NCBI GenBank assembly: GCA_041655055.1
Contig: JBBAGE010000093.1
Span: forward strand, 1-9,651
Direction of reading: 5' to 3'
Length of the DNA stretch: 9,651 nt
Source of the DNA: JBBAGE01 sp041655055
GTDB taxonomy: Bacteria > Pseudomonadota > Alphaproteobacteria > Rhodobacterales > Rhodobacteraceae
Position 1 is the first letter of the stretch, and every line of letters starts with the position of its first letter. The notes under the pieces were generated by a model. The model searched no databases, was not told where the DNA came from, and worked only from the letters and a program-made list of their open reading frames with translations. The translations under genes and the position numbers were made by a program. This document shows, piece by piece, positions 1-5,848 of this stretch.

Positions 1-667
1 GGTTGTGGCGGAAAAACAGGCGGATGCCGCGGCGATTGCCGATTTTCGGGCACGGCATGGGCTGGGGGATGCGCCCTTCGTTCTGGTGCTGCCGGGATCG
101 CGGCGATCGGAAATCGCGCGGCTTGCGGCGCCCTTTGGCGCGGCCTTGACGCTGGCGCTGCGCGCGCGGCCCGAATATCGCGTGGTGGTTCCCACGCTTG
201 CGCATCTGGCCGATGATCTGGCGGGTTTGACCGCCGATTGGCCCGGCCGGCCGATTATTCTGGCCCAAGGCGCGGATAAAGTGGCGGCATTCGGCGGTGC
301 GCAAGCGGCGCTTGCGGCATCGGGCACCGTGTCGCTGGAACTGGCGGCGGCCCATACGCCGATGGTGATTGCCTATGATCTCAACTGGTTAAGCTGGAAG
401 ATCATGCGGCGCATGGCCCGGATCGATACGGTCACGCTGGTCAATCTGGTCACCGGCAGCCGCGCGATCCCCGAATTCCTTGGCCCCGATTGCACGCCGG
501 CCGCAATTGCCACGGCGCTTGGCCAACTGTTCGATGATCCGGCGGCGCGAATGGCGCAGCAGGCGGCGATGGCGGACACGATGCAGGCCTTGGGGCAGGG
601 CGATGCGCCCCCCGGCCTGCGGGCCGCGCGCGCGGTGCTTGCCGGGCTAGGGCAGGCTTTCGCATAG
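1..667 (+). CDS. lpxB: Lipid-A-disaccharide synthase LpxB, C-terminal part (5' end outside window)
   Basis: LpxB is a GT19-family glycosyltransferase at the inner membrane. It joins UDP-2,3-diacylglucosamine and lipid X (2,3-diacylglucosamine 1-phosphate) to give the lipid A disaccharide in the Raetz pathway. About 220 residues are visible, against a usual length near 380, so roughly the N-terminal 40% lies beyond the left edge. The frame is open to base 1, and the GTG at 5 is simply an internal valine codon. Seen in the sequence: the family motif LPGSRRSEI (residues 29-37 counted from the codon at 5), then ASGTVSLELA (105-114) followed by PMVIAY, the nucleotide-sugar binding segment. Next comes LVNLVTGSRAIPEFLG (145-160), matching the conserved LPNL...PE region near the C-terminus. 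The stop is TAG at 665-667. No clear terminator follows. In alphaproteobacteria lpxB normally ends an lpxD-fabZ-lpxA-lpxI-lpxB cluster, which would lie to the left; that is inference. Confidence 0.93.
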   Translation, partial: VVAEKQADAAAIADFRARHGLGDAPFVLVLPGSRRSEIARLAAPFGAALTLALRARPEYRVVVPTLAHLADDLAGLTADWPGRPIILAQGADKVAAFGGAQAALAASGTVSLELAAAHTPMVIAYDLNWLSWKIMRRMARIDTVTLVNLVTGSRAIPEFLGPDCTPAAIATALGQLFDDPAARMAQQAAMADTMQALGQGDAPPGLRAARAVLAGLGQAFA

Positions 668-681
668 GCCGCACGTCGCGC

Positions 682-720
682 TTGCATTGGCCTTGCATTG
701 GCTGCGATTCTCGCATTGGC
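682..720. repeat. Three copies of GCATTGGC between lpxB and the VOC gene
   Basis: Two direct copies of TTGCATTGGC lie at 682-691 and 693-702, spaced 11 bp start to start. A third related copy, TCGCATTGGC, lies at 711-720, 18 bp further on. A GANTC site (GATTC, 706-710), the target of the CcrM methylase in alphaproteobacteria, falls between copies two and three. The first spacing is about one helical turn, which suits a regulatory protein binding upstream of the VOC gene. No regulator is recognised, and local duplication is an equally simple explanation. Confidence 0.4.
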
Positions 721-725
721 TACAC

Positions 726-747
726 ATACGCATTTATGAGTGCGCAT
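726..747. repeat. Short imperfect inverted repeat upstream of the VOC gene
   Basis: The arms ATACGCA (726-732) and TGCGCAT (741-747) are complementary at six of seven positions around an 8-bp AT-rich centre. The element ends 28 bp before the VOC start codon and 16 bp before its ribosome binding site. It could be an operator or simply chance in a short AT-rich gap; there is no matching named consensus. Confidence 0.3.
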
Positions 748-775
748 AAGCGCCCGCAACTTCAGGGAGATTGAC

Positions 776-1141
776 ATGATTGGATATACGACCATCGGCA
801 GCAGCGATCTGGAACGCTCGGCCGCATTTTACGAGCCGATTCTCAGCGCGCTGGGTGCCAGCCGCGCATTTGCCCATGACAAGGCGATCGCCTGGGCCTT
901 TGGCAACGGGCAAATGGTGATGGCGCATCTGCCCTATGACGGCAAGGAACAGACCATCGGCAATGGATCGATGGTCGCGCTCTCCGCGCCTGATGCGGCC
1001 ACGGTGGATCAGCTCTATGCCAAGGCGATCGAACTTGGCGGCAGCGACGAAGGCGCCCCCGGTGCGCGGAGCGAAAATTTCTATGCCGCCTATTTCCGTG
1101 ACCCTGATGGGAACAAGCTGAACCTGCATTGCATGTCGTGA
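776..1141 (+). CDS. VOC (glyoxalase/bleomycin-resistance fold) family protein
   Basis: A 121-residue cytoplasmic protein with one vicinal-oxygen-chelate unit pair. The opening GYTTIGSSDLERSAAFYEPI (residues 3-22) is the first beta-alpha element. NFYAAYFRDPDGNKLNLH (101-118) is the C-terminal VOC signature. The start at 776 is preferred because AGGGAG (764-769) sits 6 nt upstream; the in-frame GTG at 740 lacks such a site. Family members are metal-dependent lyases, dioxygenases or drug-binding proteins, and the substrate cannot be told here. The position that is usually the first metal-binding histidine (HVTIG-like) reads as Tyr4. The usual glutamate near the end of the RDPDGN strand is absent (KLNLHCMS). 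A classical glyoxalase I metal site is therefore doubtful. The gene stands alone between lpxB and convergent mnmA, so context gives no functional clue. Confidence 0.85.
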   Translation: MIGYTTIGSSDLERSAAFYEPILSALGASRAFAHDKAIAWAFGNGQMVMAHLPYDGKEQTIGNGSMVALSAPDAATVDQLYAKAIELGGSDEGAPGARSENFYAAYFRDPDGNKLNLHCMS

Positions 1142-1151
1142 TGGCATGATC

Positions 1152-1174
1152 GCACGCGCCCGAGCGGCGCGTGC
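1152..1174. terminator. Bidirectional hairpin terminator between the VOC gene and mnmA
   Basis: A perfect 9-bp GC-rich stem, GCACGCGCC (1152-1160) with GGCGCGTGC (1166-1174), closes a 5-nt loop. It fills almost all of the 39-bp gap between two convergent stop codons. On the plus strand it is followed by ATTTCGTC, only a weak U-run, and on the minus strand by GATCATGCC with none. Position and stem strength support transcription termination or 3'-end protection for both genes, though not a textbook U-tract terminator. Confidence 0.65.
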
Positions 1175-1180
1175 ATTTCG

Positions 1181-2329
1181 TCAATATCCACGCCAGATCC
1201 AGCCACCGCCCAGAATGCGTGTGCTTTCGGGCGCATAGAAAACGCAGGCCTGGCCGGGGCTTACGCCTTCTTCGGGGGTCAGCAATTCGACCTCGGCCGT
1301 GGTGGGCGAAAGGGGGCGGATCACCGCTTCGCGCGGCGGGCGGGTTGAGCGGACCTTGACCATGACATGCCATTCGTCGCGGCTGTCAAAGGGCAGATCG
1401 CCCAGCCAGTTGATTTCACGCACCGGCACGATACGGGTGCTGAGCATTTCCTTTGGCCCCACGACCACGCGGCGGTTTTCCACGTCAAGGCGCACCACAT
1501 AAAGCGGATCGGCCAAGCCCCCGATACCGAGGCCCCGCCGCTGACCGATCGTATAGTGAATCACACCATTGTGATGGCCCAGCACATTACCGTCGGTATC
1601 GACAATATCGCCCGGATCGGCGGCACCGGGGCGCAGTTTTTCGATGACCGAGGCATAATCGCCATTGGGAACAAAGCAGATATCCTGGCTATCGGGCTTA
1701 TCCGCCACCACCAGCCCGTATTTGGCCGCCAAGGCGCGGGTTTCGGCCTTGGACGCCAGATGGCCCAGCGGAAAGCGCAGGAATGCCAACTGTTCGGGCG
1801 TGGTTGAAAACAGGAAATAGCTTTGATCACGGCCTGCATCCGTGGCACTGTGCAATTCTGGCCCGGCAGGCCCCATCATCCGCTGGATATAATGCCCGGT
1901 CGCCATGCAATCTGCATCAAGATCACGCGCAGTTTGCAACAGATCCTTGAACTTCACCCGCTCGTTACAGCGGATACAGGGCACGGGCGTGGCGCCCGCC
2001 AGATAGCTGTCGGCGAATTCATCGATCACGGCATCGCGAAAGATGTTTTCGTAATCAAGCACATAATGGGGAAAGCCCATATCCTCGGCCACGCGGCGGG
2101 CATCATGGATATCAAGCCCCGCGCAACAGGCACCCTTTTTCGCCAATGCCGCGCCGTGATCATAAAGCTGCAGCGTCACGCCCACGACATCATAGCCCTC
2201 ATTCGCCAGCATTGCAGCCACGACCGAGCTGTCAACACCGCCCGACATCGCCACGACAACGCGCGTGTCAGCGGGGCTTTTGGCAAAACCAAGCGAGTTG
2301 AGCGGATGCGCCTGTCCGTCATGTGGCAT
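1181..2329 (-). CDS. mnmA: tRNA-specific 2-thiouridylase MnmA
   Basis: MnmA adenylates U34 and inserts sulfur at position 2 in the tRNAs for Lys, Glu and Gln, using persulfide sulfur relayed from a cysteine desulfurase; it acts in the cytoplasm. The 382-residue length is normal for the family. Seen in the sequence: the N-type ATP-pyrophosphatase PP-loop SGGVDSS (residues 29-35); PCIRCN (117-122), in which Cys121 aligns with the catalytic nucleophile; ATGHY (143-147); and SQDICF (214-219), with Cys218 as the second, persulfide-bearing cysteine. GQRRGLGIG (262-270) marks the start of the central and C-terminal beta domains. Cys118 makes a CxxC, common in alphaproteobacteria where E. coli has PDVLCN. 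The ATG at 2329 has an AGGA (2337-2340 on the complement) 7 nt upstream and a good promoter just before it. The gene is monocistronic here, convergent with the VOC gene and divergent from sciP. Confidence 0.97.
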   Translation of the reverse strand: MPHDGQAHPLNSLGFAKSPADTRVVVAMSGGVDSSVVAAMLANEGYDVVGVTLQLYDHGAALAKKGACCAGLDIHDARRVAEDMGFPHYVLDYENIFRDAVIDEFADSYLAGATPVPCIRCNERVKFKDLLQTARDLDADCMATGHYIQRMMGPAGPELHSATDAGRDQSYFLFSTTPEQLAFLRFPLGHLASKAETRALAAKYGLVVADKPDSQDICFVPNGDYASVIEKLRPGAADPGDIVDTDGNVLGHHNGVIHYTIGQRRGLGIGGLADPLYVVRLDVENRRVVVGPKEMLSTRIVPVREINWLGDLPFDSRDEWHVMVKVRSTRPPREAVIRPLSPTTAEVELLTPEEGVSPGQACVFYAPESTRILGGGWIWRGY

Positions 2330-2356
2330 GAGAGAGTCCTTTCTGGAAGTCAGCAG

Positions 2357-2384
2357 AATATAGGAAAATACGAACTATTCTCAA
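2357..2384 (-). promoter_or_regulatory. Probable sigma-70-type promoter of mnmA
   Basis: Reading the minus strand, TTGAGA (complement of 2379-2384) is followed after 16 nt by TATATT (complement of 2357-2362). An 18-nt spacing gives the alternative -10 TATTCT. Both hexamers are close to the vegetative consensus, and transcription would begin about 20 nt before the mnmA start codon. A GANTC site (GAGTC, 2334-2338) overlaps the mnmA ribosome binding site, so it lies in the leader and not in the promoter core. Confidence 0.6.
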
Positions 2385-2450
2385 GGGGGCGTTTGACCTG
2401 CGATTAAGGCTCATAGGGCACATCTGGGATACAGCAAGCGAGGATGAAAG

Positions 2451-2729
2451 ATGTATCTCAAGAAAATCGAAGGGCCGCGGGCGGTAACTTTGCCCGATGG
2501 CACGATAATGACGCGCGCGGATCTGCCGCCGCCCGATACGCAGCGTTGGGTTGCATCGCGCAAAGCCGCATTGGTGCGCGCCGTCGCCCATGATTTGATA
2601 TGCGAGGCCGATGTTTTGCGCATATACGGCCTCTCGCCCGAAGAATTCGGCGCATGGCAGGCGGCCGTGGCCACCCATGGCGAAGCCGCGCTCAAAGCGA
2701 CGGCCGTGCAGAAATATAGACAGTCCTAG
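2451..2729 (+). CDS. sciP: SciP-type CtrA inhibitor (DUF1153 family)
   Basis: A 92-residue cytoplasmic protein of the DUF1153 family. In Caulobacter this family's SciP binds CtrA and prevents it from activating transcription with RNA polymerase, closing the CtrA activity window in the cell cycle. Seen in the sequence: a short N-terminal strand region with PDGT (15-18) and TRADLPPPDT (21-30). The family signature RWVASRKAALV (32-42) opens a helix-turn-helix, with DVLRIYGLSPEEFGAWQ (54-70) as the turn and recognition helix. The conserved tail is HGEAALKATAVQKYR (76-90). Length agrees with known SciP (about 90-95). The start at 2451 has AGGA at 2441-2444, 6 nt upstream; the nearby ATG at 2444 is out of frame. 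The gene lies 94 bp before ctrA on the same strand, so shared or mutual control is likely (inference). It diverges from mnmA. The family assignment is firm; the role in this organism is by analogy. Confidence 0.9.
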   Translation: MYLKKIEGPRAVTLPDGTIMTRADLPPPDTQRWVASRKAALVRAVAHDLICEADVLRIYGLSPEEFGAWQAAVATHGEAALKATAVQKYRQS

Positions 2730-2755
2730 GGGAGGATCATACAAGAGCATTACTG

Positions 2756-2807
2756 TGGTAACGTGTGATTAACCATTTCTTGCGATGCTTGTGGGAATGA
2801 TGGTTAG
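2756..2807 (+). promoter_or_regulatory. Candidate CtrA-type operator region in the sciP-ctrA gap
   Basis: The 94-bp gap holds three related elements: TGGTAAC (2756-2762), TTAACCAT (2769-2776) and ATGGTTAG (2800-2807). The second and third are inverted with seven of eight bases complementary. TTAACCATTTCTTGC (2769-2783) matches six of the eight defined bases of the CtrA box TTAA-N7-TTAA. This is what autoregulation of ctrA would look like, as is known in Caulobacter. No clear -35/-10 pair is visible, and there is no GANTC methylation site in the gap, unlike the Caulobacter ctrA P1 promoter. Functional assignment is inference. Confidence 0.45.
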
Positions 2808-2823
2808 CTTTGGAGACTGTGTA

Positions 2824-3531
2824 ATGCGTATTTTGTTGGTTGAGGATGACCCCACAACGTCCAGAAGCATCGAATTGATGCTCACTCATGCAAATCTGAA
2901 CGTATATGCGACCGATCTGGGCGAAGAAGGAATCGACCTTGCCAAGCTCTATGATTACGACCTGATCCTTTTGGATCTGAACCTGCCGGATATGAACGGG
3001 CATGAAGTCTTGCGCCAGTTGCGGCTGGCCCGGATTGAAACGCCGATCCTGATTCTGTCGGGCAGCGACGATACCGATAGCAAGATCAAGGGATTCGGTT
3101 TCGGGGCCGATGATTACCTGACCAAACCATTCCACCGCGAAGAACTGGTGGCGCGCATCCATGCGATCATCCGCCGGTCCAAGGGCCATTCACAATCGAT
3201 AATCCGCACCGGCCAGGTCGAAGTGAACCTTGACGCGAAAACCGTCACCGCCAATGGCAAGCCCGTGCATCTGACCGGCAAGGAATATCAGATGCTCGAA
3301 CTGCTCAGCCTGCGCAAAGGCACGACGCTGACCAAGGAAATGTTCCTTAACCACCTTTATGGCGGCATGGATGAACCGGAACTGAAAATCATCGACGTGT
3401 TCATCTGCAAGCTGCGCAAAAAGCTGGCCAATGCCACGGATGGGGAAAATAATATCGAAACGGTCTGGGGCCGGGGCTATGTGCTGCGCGACCCGGTTCC
3501 TGACGGGCAGCGGGTCGCGCTCGGGGCATAG
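2824..3531 (+). CDS. ctrA: Cell cycle response regulator CtrA (OmpR/PhoB type)
   Basis: CtrA is a DNA-binding response regulator phosphorylated through the CckA-ChpT relay. It controls cell division, flagellar and, in Rhodobacterales, often gene-transfer-agent and motility genes. The protein has 235 residues. The receiver domain (about 1-115) starts MRILLVEDDP with acidic pocket Asp8/Asp9, phosphoacceptor Asp51 in LILLDLNLPD, Ser79 or Ser81 in the LSGSDD switch and Lys101 in LTKPF. The winged-helix DNA-binding domain (about 125-227) includes LTGKEYQMLELLSLRKG, the MFLNHLYGGMDEPE segment typical of CtrA, KIIDVFICKLRKKL and ETVWGRGYVLRDP. The ATG at 2824 is chosen because GGAGA (2812-2816) precedes it by 7 nt and the family starts with MRILLVEDD; the ATG at 2785 would add 13 unconserved residues. 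The C-terminus ends VALGA, near but not identical to the Ala-Ala end that supports ClpXP degradation in Caulobacter. Confidence 0.97.
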   Translation: MRILLVEDDPTTSRSIELMLTHANLNVYATDLGEEGIDLAKLYDYDLILLDLNLPDMNGHEVLRQLRLARIETPILILSGSDDTDSKIKGFGFGADDYLTKPFHREELVARIHAIIRRSKGHSQSIIRTGQVEVNLDAKTVTANGKPVHLTGKEYQMLELLSLRKGTTLTKEMFLNHLYGGMDEPELKIIDVFICKLRKKLANATDGENNIETVWGRGYVLRDPVPDGQRVALGA

Positions 3532-3564
3532 GGCGGGCAGGCGGCTGGCTCTGGACGGCGGGGG

Positions 3565-3592
3565 TCTGCATCCATAAACATGCGGATGCAGA
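3565..3592 (+). promoter_or_regulatory. Perfect hairpin between ctrA and ligA, abutting the ligA ribosome binding site
   Basis: The arms TCTGCATCC (3565-3573) and GGATGCAGA (3584-3592) are perfect 9-bp complements around a 10-nt loop. The ligA Shine-Dalgarno CAGGAG (3594-3599) starts two bases after the stem, and the start codon is at 3608. No U-run follows, so this is not a standard intrinsic terminator. It could slow readthrough from ctrA, stabilise the ctrA mRNA end, or hinder ribosome access to ligA. Which of these holds cannot be read from sequence. Confidence 0.55.
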
Positions 3593-3607
3593 GCAGGAGT
3601 CCCGATC

Positions 3608-5848
3608 ATGGCAGCCAAAGATCACGCCGTCGAAAAGCTGAGCCCGGCCGAGGCGCAGGCCGAATTGGCGCGGCTGGCCGATCTGCTGGCGCGCGCCGAT
3701 ATCGCCTATCATGCCAAGGACGCGCCCGAAATCAGCGATGCGGAATATGATGCCGCAAAGCGCCGCAATGCCGCGATCGAGGCCCGTTTCCCCGAATTGA
3801 AACGCGCCGACAGCCCGTCAGAGCGAATCGGCGCCCCCACCAGCGAGGGGTTTGGAAAGGTTACCCATAGCCAGCGGATGCTGTCGCTCGACAATGCTTT
3901 CGACGCGGCCGAAGTGGCGCGTTTCGATGAACGGGTGCGTCGCTATCTGAACCGCGCGGAACCGGTAACCTATACCGCCGAACCGAAAATCGACGGGTTG
4001 TCGCTGTCCTTGCGCTATGAACACGGGCGGCTGACCAGTGCCGCCACGCGCGGCGATGGCGCCGTTGGGGAAAATGTCACCCGCAATGCGCTGACCATCG
4101 CCGATATTCCCGCGACCCTGGCGGATGCGCCCGATCTGCTTGAGGTGCGCGGCGAGGTCTATATGAGCCATGCCGATTTCGCGGCGCTAAATGCCGAAGG
4201 CGGGCGCATCTTTGCCAATCCCCGCAATGCCGCCGCCGGATCGCTGCGCCAGATCGATCCCGAAATCACCCGCGCCCGGCCACTGCGATTCTTTGCCTAT
4301 GCCTGGGGCGCCCATTCCGAACCGCTCGGGCCCACCCAGATCGCGGCGCTGGCCAGGCTCGCTGCCCTTGGTTTTCGCACCAATCCGCTCACCCGGCTTT
4401 GCGATGGCCCCGAAGCGCTGCAGGCCGTCTATGCCGAGATCGAACAGAAACGCGCGACGCTGGGCTATGATATCGACGGCGTGGTCTACAAGGTAAACGA
4501 CATCGCGCTGCAACATCGGCTTGGCTATCGTTCAACCACGCCCCGCTGGGCGATTGCGCATAAATTCCCGGCGGAACTCGCCTGGACCCGGCTGGAGCGG
4601 ATCGAGATTCAGGTAGGCCGCACCGGCGCACTATCACCCGTGGCGCGGCTGGTGCCGGTAACGGTGGGGGGCGTGGTGGTGTCGAATGCGACCTTGCATA
4701 ACGAGGATTACATCGCCGGGCGTTCGGCCAGCGGCGATGTGATCCGCGATGGCAAGGATATCCGCGAAGGCGATTGGGTGCAGGTTTACCGCGCGGGCGA
4801 TGTGATCCCGAAAATCAATGATGTGGACCTGAGCCAGCGTCCGGCCGATGCGCAGCCCTACACGTTCCCCACCACCTGCCCCGAATGCGGCTCCGAAGCC
4901 GTGCGCGAAGAGGGCGACGCCGTGCGCCGCTGCACCGGCGGGTTGATTTGTCCCGCCCAAGCGGTTGAAAAACTAAAACATTTCGTCAGCCGCAGCGCCT
5001 TTGACATCGAAGGGCTGGGCGCAAAGCAGATCGAATATTTCTATCACGATGATCAGCTTCCGATCCGCGAACCTGCCGATATCTTCACCTTGCGCGCCCG
5101 GGATGACGCGAATCTGAGCAAGCTGAAAAACCGCGACGGTTACGGCGAACGCTCGGCTGGCTTGCTGTTTGATGCGATCGACGCACGCCGCCAGATCCCG
5201 CTTAACCGCGTGATCTTCGCGCTTGGCATTCGCCATGTGGGCGAGGTGGCCGCCGCCGACCTCGCCCGCCATTTCGGCACCTGGGAGGCCTTTGCCACCG
5301 CCGTCCACATGGCCATTCCCGCCGCCGCCGCGCATCGCACCGCATTGGCCGCCATCGCCGCCGAACAGGCCGCCGCCGCGCATGAGGGCCGCCGCGCCCG
5401 CAGCGCCGAGGCCCGCAAACGGGTCTGGGATGAAGCCGAGGTGCGGCCCGAGGCACGCGACGCCTGGGACGATCTGACCGGGATCGAGGGGATCGGCACC
5501 GCCGTGGCCCTTGCCCTGACCGACAGTTTCGCCGAACCACGCGAATGGGCATCCATCACGCGGCTGGTGTCGGAACTCGACATCCAGCCCGTTGCCGCGC
5601 CGCAAACGACCGACAGCCCGGTCGCCGCCCAAACGCTGGTCTTTACCGGCACGCTGGAACTGATGACCCGGGCCGAGGCCAAGGCCCGGGCCGAAGCGCT
5701 TGGCGCCAAAGTCGCAGGATCGGTCAGCGCCAAGACCGATCTGTTGATCGCCGGGCCGGGCGCGGGGTCGAAAGCGGCCAAGGCCGAAGCGCTTGGGGTC
5801 ACCGTCATCGACGAGGCCCAATGGCGCGCGCTGATCGAGGGGCTATGA
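3608..5848 (+). CDS. ligA: NAD-dependent DNA ligase LigA
   Basis: The essential replicative ligase: it seals 3'-OH/5'-phosphate nicks, for example between Okazaki fragments, with NAD+ as AMP donor. Domains in order over 746 residues: Ia NAD-binding region (about 10-80, with YHAKDAPEISDAEYD); adenylation domain with KIDG, nucleophile Lys127; TRGDGAVGENVT (147-158); RGEVYM (181-186); NPRNAAAGSLRQ (204-215); DGVVYKVN (290-297). The OB fold contains QVGRTGALSPVARL (335-348). The zinc finger has Cys424, Cys427, Cys442 and Cys448. The helix-hairpin-helix domain (about 460-660) includes ALGIRHVGE. The BRCT domain spans about 671-746. The protein is longer than the usual 670-700 because of an Ala/Arg-rich insertion at about 570-620 within the HhH domain. 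The ATG at 3608 has CAGGAG at 3594-3599. Its TGA overlaps the recG ATG by 4 nt, implying translational coupling. Confidence 0.97.
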   Translation: MAAKDHAVEKLSPAEAQAELARLADLLARADIAYHAKDAPEISDAEYDAAKRRNAAIEARFPELKRADSPSERIGAPTSEGFGKVTHSQRMLSLDNAFDAAEVARFDERVRRYLNRAEPVTYTAEPKIDGLSLSLRYEHGRLTSAATRGDGAVGENVTRNALTIADIPATLADAPDLLEVRGEVYMSHADFAALNAEGGRIFANPRNAAAGSLRQIDPEITRARPLRFFAYAWGAHSEPLGPTQIAALARLAALGFRTNPLTRLCDGPEALQAVYAEIEQKRATLGYDIDGVVYKVNDIALQHRLGYRSTTPRWAIAHKFPAELAWTRLERIEIQVGRTGALSPVARLVPVTVGGVVVSNATLHNEDYIAGRSASGDVIRDGKDIREGDWVQVYRAGDVIPKINDVDLSQRPADAQPYTFPTTCPECGSEAVREEGDAVRRCTGGLICPAQAVEKLKHFVSRSAFDIEGLGAKQIEYFYHDDQLPIREPADIFTLRARDDANLSKLKNRDGYGERSAGLLFDAIDARRQIPLNRVIFALGIRHVGEVAAADLARHFGTWEAFATAVHMAIPAAAAHRTALAAIAAEQAAAAHEGRRARSAEARKRVWDEAEVRPEARDAWDDLTGIEGIGTAVALALTDSFAEPREWASITRLVSELDIQPVAAPQTTDSPVAAQTLVFTGTLELMTRAEAKARAEALGAKVAGSVSAKTDLLIAGPGAGSKAAKAEALGVTVIDEAQWRALIEGL

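Noticed and set aside
1823..2407. A 194-residue plus-strand frame antisense to mnmA
   Set aside because: It lies almost wholly within mnmA, shows no family motif and is best explained as a shadow of a GC-rich gene.
2393..2415. TTGACC upstream of sciP as a -35 element, and the TTAA at 2404-2407 as a CtrA half-site
   Set aside because: No acceptable -10 lies 15-19 bp downstream, and there is no second TTAA at N7 spacing; too weak to list as a promoter or CtrA box.
2731..2760. A GGAGG ribosome-binding-like sequence just after the sciP stop codon
   Set aside because: No start codon with a sustained frame follows at usable spacing, so it is taken as chance.
2785..2823. An upstream in-frame ATG that would lengthen CtrA by 13 residues
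   Set aside because: It lacks a Shine-Dalgarno, the extra residues are unconserved, and the ATG at 2824 has GGAGA at the right spacing and begins the family's MRILLVEDD.
4973..5821. Long open frames on the minus strand inside ligA (also 5140-5808)
   Set aside because: They are GC-rich antisense frames; composition is Gly/Arg/Ala-skewed and no domain is recognisable, while ligA on the plus strand is certain.
5545..5844. An upstream extension of the recG frame inside ligA
   Set aside because: It is an out-of-frame reading of the ligA BRCT-encoding region with no RecG similarity; the ATGA overlap gives the natural start at 5845.
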